Shown: in pieces, positions 1 through 6,004 of the stretch
Numbering within the stretch: the stretch's first letter is position 1
Layout of the letters: each line of letters starts with the position of its first letter
Assembly (NCBI GenBank): GCA_949294095.1
Contig: CASFFZ010000004.1
Span: forward strand, 1-41,603
Direction of reading: 5' to 3'
Source: an uncultured bacterium
GTDB lineage: Bacteria > Elusimicrobiota > Elusimicrobia > Elusimicrobiales > Elusimicrobiaceae
Length of the DNA stretch: 41,603 nucleotides
Made by a program: the position numbers and the translations under genes
Notes under the pieces: model-generated
Databases searched by the model: none
What the model saw: only the letters and a program-made list of their open reading frames with translations
Told to the model about the DNA's origin: nothing

Positions 1-27
1 CGCCCCTTTGTCCTGTTTCTAAAAAGC

Positions 28-171
28 CTTTCAAACGACAAGGCCCTTTTATTGTTTGAGCGAAGCGAGTTGTAAAAGGGCCCGTTTGAAAGTGATTTTT
101 AGAGGACGCCGGGGCGGACGCTTTTTGGTACTTTTTCCCGTCGGAAAAAGTACCCCCTTGCCGGGCCCGGC
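28..171. repeat. cluster of three palindromes at the window start
   Basis: Three inverted repeats follow each other. Arms at 28-37/83-92 and 42-51/73-82 form a 20-bp stem with a 4-nt bulge. A perfect 12-bp stem with a 4-nt loop lies at 127-138/143-154. A 12-bp GC palindrome lies at 160-171. No convincing gene is seen in 1-302: the open frame running through it crosses these palindromes and resembles nothing I know. It could be a dispersed palindromic element or the 3' end of an upstream unit. Confidence 0.5.
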
Positions 172-290
172 TGCCCGCTCTATGCCCGTTCATTGGACTA
201 GTTTAAGCCCCCTTATTTTCACACTGTTACTCCCTTGTAAAATACCTCCGAAATCCAGCCTGAGGTAAAGATTTTTTCTCTTTAAAAAAG

Positions 291-296
291 TAAAAT
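291..296 (+). promoter_or_regulatory. -10 box abutting the thioesterase ATG
   Basis: TAAAAT ends six bases before the ATG at 303. There is no Shine-Dalgarno sequence between them. Transcription starting about 7 nt after the box would begin at the start codon, giving a leaderless mRNA. No good -35 is seen. Confidence 0.45.
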
Positions 297-302
297 AGAA
301 AT

Positions 303-1031
303 ATGCTAGAACAAATTTTTCACGTCCGTTTTGACGAATTAGACGCGGCCGGGCACATCCCCGCCGTTACCTTCTTAAAATACTTCCAGCAAGCCGCCGC
401 ACTGGACAGCGCACAATCTGGCTTTGGCTTTGACGATTTGCACCCCCAAAACCTGGCTTGGATTCTGACCCATATGCAAGTGCGCGCCTTGCAAAAAGAG
501 ATTCCGCTGCAGCCCGTAACGCTTAGAACGTGGCACGCTTTTTCGGATAAAATTTTAAGCCGCCGCCAATTTGTGGCCTACGGGAAAGACCAAACGCCGC
601 TGTTTGAAGGATCTTCCTGGTGGGCGATTATGGATATTGTAAAGCGCCGCCTGACCCGCACGCCGCAGCGCTTGCTAGAGGAAAATCTCTCCCAGCCGGA
701 CGAATTGGAGCCCGAAGAAAATTTTAAAGCTCCCCTGCCCGCCGCCGCCCCCGCCGCCACGCTGGAAATTGTTACGCGCGAGGAAGACTTGGATTTAAAT
801 GCGCACGTCAACAACACCCATTATGCGGCGTGGGCCATTCAAAGCGTGCCCCGCTGCGCCCGCCAAGACCGCCAATTAGACCGCATGTTAATTTCCTTTA
901 AAAACGAATGCCGCGCCGGAGAAGAGCTGACGGTAGGGCTCTATCCCTGCGGGGAAAATGCCTTCTGGCATACGCTTGTCCGCGCTTCAGACGGCAAAGA
1001 AGCCGCCCGCGTATATACCCGCTGGCGTTAA
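303..1031 (+). CDS. acyl-ACP thioesterase
   Basis: This hotdog-fold thioesterase releases fatty acids from acyl carrier protein in the cytoplasm. The 242-residue protein has the length of the bacterial acyl-ACP thioesterase family. The N-terminal hotdog half starts with the RFDELDAAGHI segment, and the second half carries the family signature DLNAHVNNTHY at residues 164-174, where the Asn/His positions form the active site. The gene stands alone between a -10 box directly before the ATG and a shared terminator. It has no lipid-synthesis neighbour, so its role in membrane or signalling fatty acids cannot be told from context. The start is set by the first ATG and the adjoining -10 box. Confidence 0.88.
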   Translation: MLEQIFHVRFDELDAAGHIPAVTFLKYFQQAAALDSAQSGFGFDDLHPQNLAWILTHMQVRALQKEIPLQPVTLRTWHAFSDKILSRRQFVAYGKDQTPLFEGSSWWAIMDIVKRRLTRTPQRLLEENLSQPDELEPEENFKAPLPAAAPAATLEIVTREEDLDLNAHVNNTHYAAWAIQSVPRCARQDRQLDRMLISFKNECRAGEELTVGLYPCGENAFWHTLVRASDGKEAARVYTRWR

Positions 1032-1053
1032 ACGCAGGCAGAACTGAAACCAT

Positions 1054-1086
1054 AAAAAAAGGAGCCCCGAAAGGAGCTCCTTTTTT
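1054..1086. terminator. bidirectional terminator between convergent genes
   Basis: Hairpin GGAGC / GCTCC (1061-1065/1076-1080) with an inner CC/GG pair and GAAA loop, flanked by seven A on the left and six T on the right. It can end both the thioesterase and the outer-membrane protein transcripts. Confidence 0.8.
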
Positions 1087-1099
1087 GACAGGGCGTATG

Positions 1100-1969
1100 T
1101 TAAAAGCGCATGCCCAGGCGCAAGAATGCGGAATGGTATTGCAAATCTTTGTCGCGCCCGTAAGCAGAAAGGTCTTTATCGCTGATAAAAGCATACGTAT
1201 AGCGGTATTCCAACCCGGCAAATACGCGGGCGGAAATATCATACTGCAGGCCTAAACCCACATAAAAACCCGTCCCCCATTTGGACTCGCTGGAACGGGC
1301 CGCATCGGAATGGGTTTTCATTTTGGCGTTCATCATTCCCCAGCCCATGGGCACGTAAAGGCGCCAGCTGTCCCACGCGTTGATCGTGTACTTGCCGGCC
1401 AAAGCAATGCTGTGCAGGTACAAGTCGTCATAATTGCGGGCTTCGCCGTCGTGATTATGCGATTTGTTGCGGGGGTGCAGCATCATATAGTCCGCCCCGA
1501 AGGCAAAATGGGGCGACACGTGCCACAGCATATTTACGTTGCCCGCCAATCCGTTCGTGGCGTAGCGGTCGCTGCGGTTGTCTTTGTTGTAGCTGTAGGT
1601 TTCCCCCGCCGCAACAGACACTTCCAGGCGGTTGTCGTTGGTTAGGGCCGCTTTGCTGGGCGTATAGCTTTCATATACGGCGCCGTCCGTCGTCGTTTGC
1701 CCTTGAGCGTTGGTAACGCTTTGCTCCACAATCACGGAATCCGTCGTGCCTTTTTTGTTGCGAACCGACGTATCATACACGCTGGTCGTGGTGGTCGTTT
1801 TGTTTACTTTAAGCTGCGGCACGCCTTGTTTTAAAGACGCTTCATTGGCTTTTAAGGTAGCCGCCGCGCCCGCTTTTTGCTGGTAAGCGGCGGAATTCAT
1901 GCCTTTTTGGGCAAATGCGGCGTTAGCGGCAAAAAACGCGCTAAGCGCAAATACTAATGTTTTTTTCAT
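1100..1969 (-). CDS. outer-membrane beta-barrel protein
   Basis: A 289-residue exported protein of unknown specific function. Residues 1-20 are a classic signal peptide ending ANAAFA. Residues 21-110 are a low-complexity Lys/Thr/Gln/Ala-rich region. From about residue 115 to the end, alternating hydrophobic/aromatic segments such as HFAFGADYMMLHP and GTGFYVGLGLQYD look like beta strands of a small OmpA/OmpW-like barrel. The chain ends in Arg-Phe, and a terminal aromatic residue is the usual signal for barrel insertion. The start has an AAGGGG ribosome site. It is alone, convergent with the thioesterase. Porin, adhesin and structural roles are all open. Confidence 0.75.
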   Translation of the reverse strand: MKKTLVFALSAFFAANAAFAQKGMNSAAYQQKAGAAATLKANEASLKQGVPQLKVNKTTTTTSVYDTSVRNKKGTTDSVIVEQSVTNAQGQTTTDGAVYESYTPSKAALTNDNRLEVSVAAGETYSYNKDNRSDRYATNGLAGNVNMLWHVSPHFAFGADYMMLHPRNKSHNHDGEARNYDDLYLHSIALAGKYTINAWDSWRLYVPMGWGMMNAKMKTHSDAARSSESKWGTGFYVGLGLQYDISARVFAGLEYRYTYAFISDKDLSAYGRDKDLQYHSAFLRLGMRF

Positions 1970-2065
1970 TTCATTCCCCTTATCTTGGTATAACCCATCT
2001 CAACAGCCACAGGTTGCCTAACCATTTTAGATAAGGGAATTTCCGCGCACAAGGGCAAAAAAGGA

Positions 2066-2605
2066 TTAGTTTTCCGCCCACTTTGGGGTAGTGCCTGCCA
2101 GCGGTTTCTGACGCAAGTTCCCGTTATACGGCTCACTGCGAAAGTACCCCGCAAACTGGTAGCCGCGCCGGCGGTAATAGGCGTTTATTTTGCGAGCACC
2201 CGTTTTGCAGTCCAGCCGCAAAAAGCGTTTGCCATCGCGCAAGGCCTTTTCTTCCAGCAGAACTAGCAGGCGCCCGCCCGCACCGGGATATTGAGGCAAA
2301 GAAGCCAGGTTGTGCACGTAATAGGCCGGGGCGGAATCTTTTCCTTTCCAGCGCTCGTCGTGCTCCAGCACCACCGCACAGGCGAGCACGGCCTTTCCAT
2401 CCATTAACAGCCACAGCTGACCCTGCCCGGCGGCGCGTTCAAAATAATCTTGATTAAAAACCCCCAAATAATGCGCCCGCGGCCACTGTTCTATGCCATG
2501 TTGTTCCATCCAGGAAATCCGCCGCTCTATCAGCGCAAAAGCCAGTCCCCCCTGTCCGGGGCCGGCCTGATGAAGAAAAGTGTTTTGTAAGCAAATTTGC
2601 GACAT
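2066..2605 (-). CDS. GNAT-family N-acetyltransferase
   Basis: A 179-residue protein with the length and layout of GNAT acetyltransferases, which move an acetyl group from acetyl-CoA to an amine. The core shows the beta4 strand YVHNLASLP, followed by a Q/G-rich acetyl-CoA loop (YPGAGGRLLVLLEEKA, about residues 105-120) and the C-terminal strand FLRLDCKTGARKINAYYRRRGYQ (given here only as its two halves FLRLDCKTG and YYRRRGY), typical of the family's last helix and strand. The substrate is not predictable. The start codon lies six bases after TATAAT with no ribosome site, suggesting a leaderless message. It is divergent from the tetR-SMR operon, with about 100 bp between them. Confidence 0.7.
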   Translation of the reverse strand: MSQICLQNTFLHQAGPGQGGLAFALIERRISWMEQHGIEQWPRAHYLGVFNQDYFERAAGQGQLWLLMDGKAVLACAVVLEHDERWKGKDSAPAYYVHNLASLPQYPGAGGRLLVLLEEKALRDGKRFLRLDCKTGARKINAYYRRRGYQFAGYFRSEPYNGNLRQKPLAGTTPKWAEN

Positions 2606-2611
2606 AGTGTT

Positions 2612-2617
2612 ATTATA
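2612..2617 (-). promoter_or_regulatory. -10 box abutting the GNAT gene ATG
   Basis: Reading the minus strand, TATAAT is followed by six bases (AACACT) and then the ATG at 2605. No ribosome site lies between them, so the transcript is probably leaderless. Confidence 0.5.
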
Positions 2618-2636
2618 TCTTTTTCCTCACGCGGGG

Positions 2637-2665
2637 TTGACAAAATACTATTTTACAAATACAAT
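2637..2665 (+). promoter_or_regulatory. promoter of the tetR-SMR operon
   Basis: A consensus -35 (TTGACA, 2637-2642), a 17-base spacer and TACAAT (2660-2665). It lies 46 bp before the tetR start and runs directly into the palindrome that follows. Confidence 0.8.
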
Positions 2666-2684
2666 ATGACTGACAGTCAGTTAT
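2666..2684. promoter_or_regulatory. candidate TetR operator palindrome
   Basis: ACTGAC-A-GTCAGT at 2669-2681 is a perfect inverted repeat. It extends with one mismatch to 2666-2684. It covers the expected transcription start of the operon promoter, where a bound TetR dimer would block RNA polymerase. This suggests autoregulation of the regulator and its two efflux subunits. The binding is inferred from position and symmetry only. Confidence 0.7.
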
Positions 2685-2710
2685 TTTATCCTTTTTAGCC
2701 AAGAGGTTCA

Positions 2711-3274
2711 ATGGATACTAAAACGAAGTTGGTTTCCGCCGCCATGGCGGTATTTAAGAAAAAAGGTTTAGAGCAAACCAAGGTTTCCGACATCGTAAAA
2801 CAAGCCGGCCTGGCACAGGGTACTTTTTACCTGTACTTTCCTTCCAAGCTGGCCGTTATGCCCGCTATCGCCCAGTGCATGGTGGCCAAAATGGAAGCAA
2901 AGCTCAAAGCAACGGTAAATCCCCACGACCCGCTGCCCAAGCAGTTGGCCCAAATAGTGGAAAGCATATTTGAAACGGTGGAAAAACACCGCGACGTGCT
3001 GGCTTTCCTATATACGGGGCTAACGCAAAGCGCCGATATTACCAAATGGGAAAGTTTGTATGCGCCCATTTATCAATGGCTTATGGATTTTCTCACGCAA
3101 AACCGCTCTCAGTTGCGCGAGGGAATAAACGCGCCCTATACGGCGCGCGTAATGATAGGTTGTATAGAAGAAGCGGCCGAACAGGTGTTTCTCTTTAGTC
3201 AACGAGATCCGCAAGACGCCGCTCGCCAACAGGAGGAAACCGTTTTATTCATTGAACACGCGCTGGGGGTCTGA
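2711..3274 (+). CDS. TetR/AcrR-family transcriptional repressor
   Basis: A 187-residue regulator of usual TetR length. The N-terminal helix-turn-helix at residues 25-46 (VSDIVKQAGLAQGTFYLYF) is the family signature. The C-terminal helical half should bind a ligand and dimerise. A palindrome over its own promoter is the likely operator. The next two genes, 23 bp downstream, encode a small multidrug resistance pair, so the protein probably releases DNA when a cationic toxic compound is present. The ligand is unknown. Confidence 0.9.
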   Translation: MDTKTKLVSAAMAVFKKKGLEQTKVSDIVKQAGLAQGTFYLYFPSKLAVMPAIAQCMVAKMEAKLKATVNPHDPLPKQLAQIVESIFETVEKHRDVLAFLYTGLTQSADITKWESLYAPIYQWLMDFLTQNRSQLREGINAPYTARVMIGCIEEAAEQVFLFSQRDPQDAARQQEETVLFIEHALGV

Positions 3275-3297
3275 TGACGGGCTGACAGAGGTGTTTT

Positions 3298-3642
3298 ATG
3301 AAGCAGTTAAATCCTTGGATATTTGTTGCCCTTACCTGCCTGTTTGAATTGATTTGGGTGTACGGATTCAATACGGCAAGCAAAGGGTGGCATTGGGGAT
3401 TGGTAGTTGGTGTGATAGTGTTGGATTTTTACTTTCTTACCAAAGCGTGCCAATCTCTGCCCACCGGCACGGTATATGCCGTTTTCGCCGCGGCGGGCTC
3501 GGCAGGGACGGTGCTTATGGACCGATTCCTGTTTAACGAACCGGTATCAGCGGGGCAGCTGATATGCATTGCCATACTGATAGGCGGGGTCGTTCTGTTA
3601 AAATTGTCAGACGCAAAACAACCGTCGGGAGGTGCCTTATGA
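3298..3642 (+). CDS. small multidrug resistance (SMR) transporter, subunit 1
   Basis: A 114-residue, four-helix inner-membrane protein of the SMR family, which exports cationic compounds in exchange for protons. The essential membrane-embedded acidic residue is Glu17 in helix 1 (TCLFELIWVYGF). The segment GTVYAVFAAAGSAGTVLMD matches the conserved helix-3 packing region. Its stop overlaps the start of a second, different SMR gene by an ATGA junction, so the two are probably co-translated and form a heterodimer like YkkCD or EbrAB. YkkCD-type pairs export guanidinium, but no guanidine riboswitch is visible here; control seems to be by the TetR protein. Confidence 0.88.
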   Translation: MKQLNPWIFVALTCLFELIWVYGFNTASKGWHWGLVVGVIVLDFYFLTKACQSLPTGTVYAVFAAAGSAGTVLMDRFLFNEPVSAGQLICIAILIGGVVLLKLSDAKQPSGGAL

Positions 3643-3953
3643 GTTGGCTGTGGGTACTGGCGGCGGCCGCGGCCGAAGTGTGCGGCGCGGTAGGGCTGAA
3701 AAAATTCAGTGCTTGCCCGACAGGGCGCCATTTGGCCTTGTTTGTGGGCGGGTTCACACTCTCGTTTGTTCTGCTGTACGCATCGTTTCAGTATTTGGCC
3801 GTCAGTGCGGCCTACGCGGTGTGGATTGGCTTGGGAACGGGCGGGACAGTCCTGGTGAACATGGTGTTTTTTCACGAAGGACGCAATGCAGGACGCCTAA
3901 GCGCCATGGCCTTGATAGTCATCGGGGCGGCAGGCGTGAAATGGCTGTCCTAA
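3639..3953 (+). CDS. small multidrug resistance (SMR) transporter, subunit 2
   Basis: A 104-residue, four-helix SMR protein. The membrane Glu is at residue 13 (AAAEVCGAVGLKKF), and the helix-3 motif AAYAVWIGLGTGGTV is typical. I chose the ATG at 3639, four bases inside the end of the first SMR gene, because it gives the family length and the normal N-terminus; a longer frame upstream is inside the first gene. Together with subunit 1 it likely makes an antiparallel heterodimer. No clear terminator follows. Confidence 0.88.
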   Translation: MSWLWVLAAAAAEVCGAVGLKKFSACPTGRHLALFVGGFTLSFVLLYASFQYLAVSAAYAVWIGLGTGGTVLVNMVFFHEGRNAGRLSAMALIVIGAAGVKWLS

Positions 3954-4012
3954 CGGCACCTAACCAAACGTCCCGGCCATGCCTAGGCGTTTCGTTAAGG
4001 CCGTTTGCGGGG

Positions 4013-4042
4013 TTGACAAGGGGCCCCCGGGAATGTTATCAT
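4013..4042 (+). promoter_or_regulatory. promoter of the rimP-nusA-infB operon
   Basis: TTGACA at 4013-4018, then a -10 near TATCAT (4037-4042, 18-base spacer). Transcription would start just before the hairpin at 4055. The gene begins about 65 bases downstream. Confidence 0.6.
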
Positions 4043-4054
4043 AAGAGTGTTCTA

Positions 4055-4086
4055 GAAAGAGCGACTTGGCAACAAGTCGCTCTTTC
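4055..4086 (+). promoter_or_regulatory. perfect 14-bp stem-loop in the rimP leader
   Basis: Arms 4055-4068 and 4073-4086 pair perfectly around a GCAA tetraloop. No T-run follows, so this is not a normal terminator. It lies at the very 5' end of the expected mRNA. A stabilising 5' hairpin, an RNase III site or a protein-binding site are the likely roles. Confidence 0.65.
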
Positions 4087-4115
4087 CATAAATAAGGCAC
4101 TTACAAGGAGTAGCC

Positions 4116-4574
4116 ATGAGAGATCCCAAAACCATAGAAGAAACCGTGGCCAAAGCCCTCGCCCCGCAAGAGGTGGAACTGGTGGATTTGGTCATCCAAA
4201 ACCAAGGCAGAAAAAAAGTTTTGCAGTTTTTTGTAGACAAGGTCGGCGGCGTTACGCTGGACGACTGCGGCGAACTGACTGATAAAATTGACTCCATTTT
4301 GGAAATGGAAAATTTAATTGACGGCGCCTATATTCTGGAGGTTTCCTCCCCCGGCGTGCAGCGCGTGCTGAAAAAGCCGGCTCATTTTAAGCGCTTTGTC
4401 GGGCAGCGCGCCAAAATTGTGCTCAAAGTGCCGCTGGAAGGGCGCGGCTCTTTTACCGGAATCATCGCTTCTGCCGATGACGACGCTTTCGTATTGGACG
4501 ACGGAACCAACCAATTTCGCTTTTCATACGACAACATCAAGAAGGCAAACCTGGATCCCGTTCTTGAATTTTAA
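4116..4574 (+). CDS. rimP: ribosome maturation factor RimP
   Basis: RimP helps assemble the 30S ribosomal subunit in the cytoplasm. The 152-residue length fits. The family core is visible at residues 74-83 (LEVSSPGVQR), followed by the C-terminal Sm-like domain (about residues 92-152) with the GSFTGIIASADDD region. AAGGAG lies before the ATG. It opens the rimP-nusA-infB operon, the usual order in bacteria, and a strong leader hairpin precedes it. Confidence 0.93.
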   Translation: MRDPKTIEETVAKALAPQEVELVDLVIQNQGRKKVLQFFVDKVGGVTLDDCGELTDKIDSILEMENLIDGAYILEVSSPGVQRVLKKPAHFKRFVGQRAKIVLKVPLEGRGSFTGIIASADDDAFVLDDGTNQFRFSYDNIKKANLDPVLEF

Positions 4575-4618
4575 CCCCGCCGCGGCATCCGCCGGGCCAT
4601 ACAAGGAGAATCATAAAA

Positions 4619-6004
4619 ATGGAAGGAACAGCTAAAGATTTAGTATTGGCGTTGGAAGGTCTTGAAAGAGAGAAAAACATCAAACGCGAAGACATTTTAA
4701 AAACGATTGAAGACGCCCTCGTCTCCGCTTTGCGCAAGAACTTGGGCAAAACGGCCCAAATCAGTGCCAAGATTGACGTGGAACAAGGCACCATTCAGGC
4801 CTTTCAAACCTTAAACGTAGTGGAACTGGTTACCAACCCGGAAATGGAAATTGACGTGGAAGGCGCAAAAAAATACCTCAAAAACCCCAAAGCGGGCGAC
4901 GTGGTAACCATTACGCTGGAAGTGGAAGATTTTTCCCGCATTGCCGCTCAAATCGCCAAACAGGTGCTGATTCAGAAAGTACGCGGCATTGAACGCGACA
5001 ATTTTTACAAAGAATTTAAACCCCGCGAAGGCGAAGTGGTTACGGGTTCCGTGCGCCGCTTTTCCGACCGGGATATCATCGTAGACTTAGGCAAAATTGA
5101 AGCCATTTTGCCCTACTGTGAACAAATCAAAAAGGAACGCTATGTAAACGGTTCGCGCGTGAAAGCGATTATCGCCAAAGTGATGAACCAAAACGACTTA
5201 GCCGCCGTAGGGGACGACCCGGTGCTCTCCCGCTATAAATCGGCCGCCTACAAAATGGACAAAGGCCAGCGCGGGCCGTACGTGTTTCTCTCCCGTGCCA
5301 ACGGCAAATTCTTGGAAGAATTGTTTAAAGTAGAAGTGCCGGAAATCAACGAAGGCATTGTGGAAATTAAAAACATCCAGCGCGATCCCGGCTTCCGCGC
5401 CAAAGTGATGGTATCGAGCATTGACAGCAAGATTGACCCCATCGGCACCTGCGTGGGCATGCGCGGCATCCGCATTCGCGCGGTGATGAACGAACTCTCG
5501 GGCGAACGTATTGATCTGATTAATTATTCCGACGATATTTCCACCGTAATTATGAACGCCCTCGCGCCGGCCAAAGCCGATTTTGTAAAGATTGAAAGCT
5601 TGGCGGAAAAGAAAGCCACCGTCATCGTGCCGGACGACCAGCTGGCCATTGCCATCGGCAAAGATTGGCAGAACATTAAGCTGGCTTCCAAACTGACGGG
5701 CTGGAACTTGGAAGTAAAGAGCGAATCCCAAAAAACGCAGGAAGGCAAAGAAGCTTCCGACGCCGTACAGGCCGCTTTGGCGGATGTGGAAGGGATTGGC
5801 CCCAAGATGGCCGAAGTACTGCAAAAATCCGGTTTTACGAGCGTAGAACAAATTGCCGAAATGGATGTGGAGCACTTGTCTACCGTGCAGGGAATCGGCG
5901 AAAAAACGGCCGCCAAAATGATTGAAGGCGCCAAGAAGCACCTGGCGGACAAACAAGCCGCTAACGAGCAGGAGGATGTGAATGACAACCAAGAAAACAA
6001 CTAA
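4619..6004 (+). CDS. nusA: transcription termination/antitermination factor NusA
   Basis: NusA binds RNA polymerase and controls pausing, termination and antitermination. In the 461-residue protein I see the N-terminal polymerase-binding domain (1-130), S1 domain (136-225), KH1 (about 250-315, GMRG loop at 280-283), KH2 (about 330-368) and a C-terminal helix-hairpin-helix region (388-442, VEGIGPKMAEVL and VQGIGEKTAAKM). Two oddities: the S1 domain carries extra residues around 190-216 between its strands, and the KH2 loop, normally GKGG or GRNG, reads GKDW at 347-350. AAGGAG lies before the start, and the end overlaps infB by 23 bp. Confidence 0.95.
   Translation: MEGTAKDLVLALEGLEREKNIKREDILKTIEDALVSALRKNLGKTAQISAKIDVEQGTIQAFQTLNVVELVTNPEMEIDVEGAKKYLKNPKAGDVVTITLEVEDFSRIAAQIAKQVLIQKVRGIERDNFYKEFKPREGEVVTGSVRRFSDRDIIVDLGKIEAILPYCEQIKKERYVNGSRVKAIIAKVMNQNDLAAVGDDPVLSRYKSAAYKMDKGQRGPYVFLSRANGKFLEELFKVEVPEINEGIVEIKNIQRDPGFRAKVMVSSIDSKIDPIGTCVGMRGIRIRAVMNELSGERIDLINYSDDISTVIMNALAPAKADFVKIESLAEKKATVIVPDDQLAIAIGKDWQNIKLASKLTGWNLEVKSESQKTQEGKEASDAVQAALADVEGIGPKMAEVLQKSGFTSVEQIAEMDVEHLSTVQGIGEKTAAKMIEGAKKHLADKQAANEQEDVNDNQENN

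Noticed and set aside
56..268. 70-codon plus-strand frame near the window start
   Set aside because: It runs through three palindromes and has no likeness or ribosome site.
2666..4100. Guanidine riboswitch before the SMR pair
   Set aside because: The leader is short and holds only the TetR-type palindrome; no riboswitch-like conserved stems are seen.
3632..4282. 216-codon plus-strand frame over the second SMR gene and rimP
   Set aside because: Out of frame with both real genes and crosses the promoter and leader hairpin.
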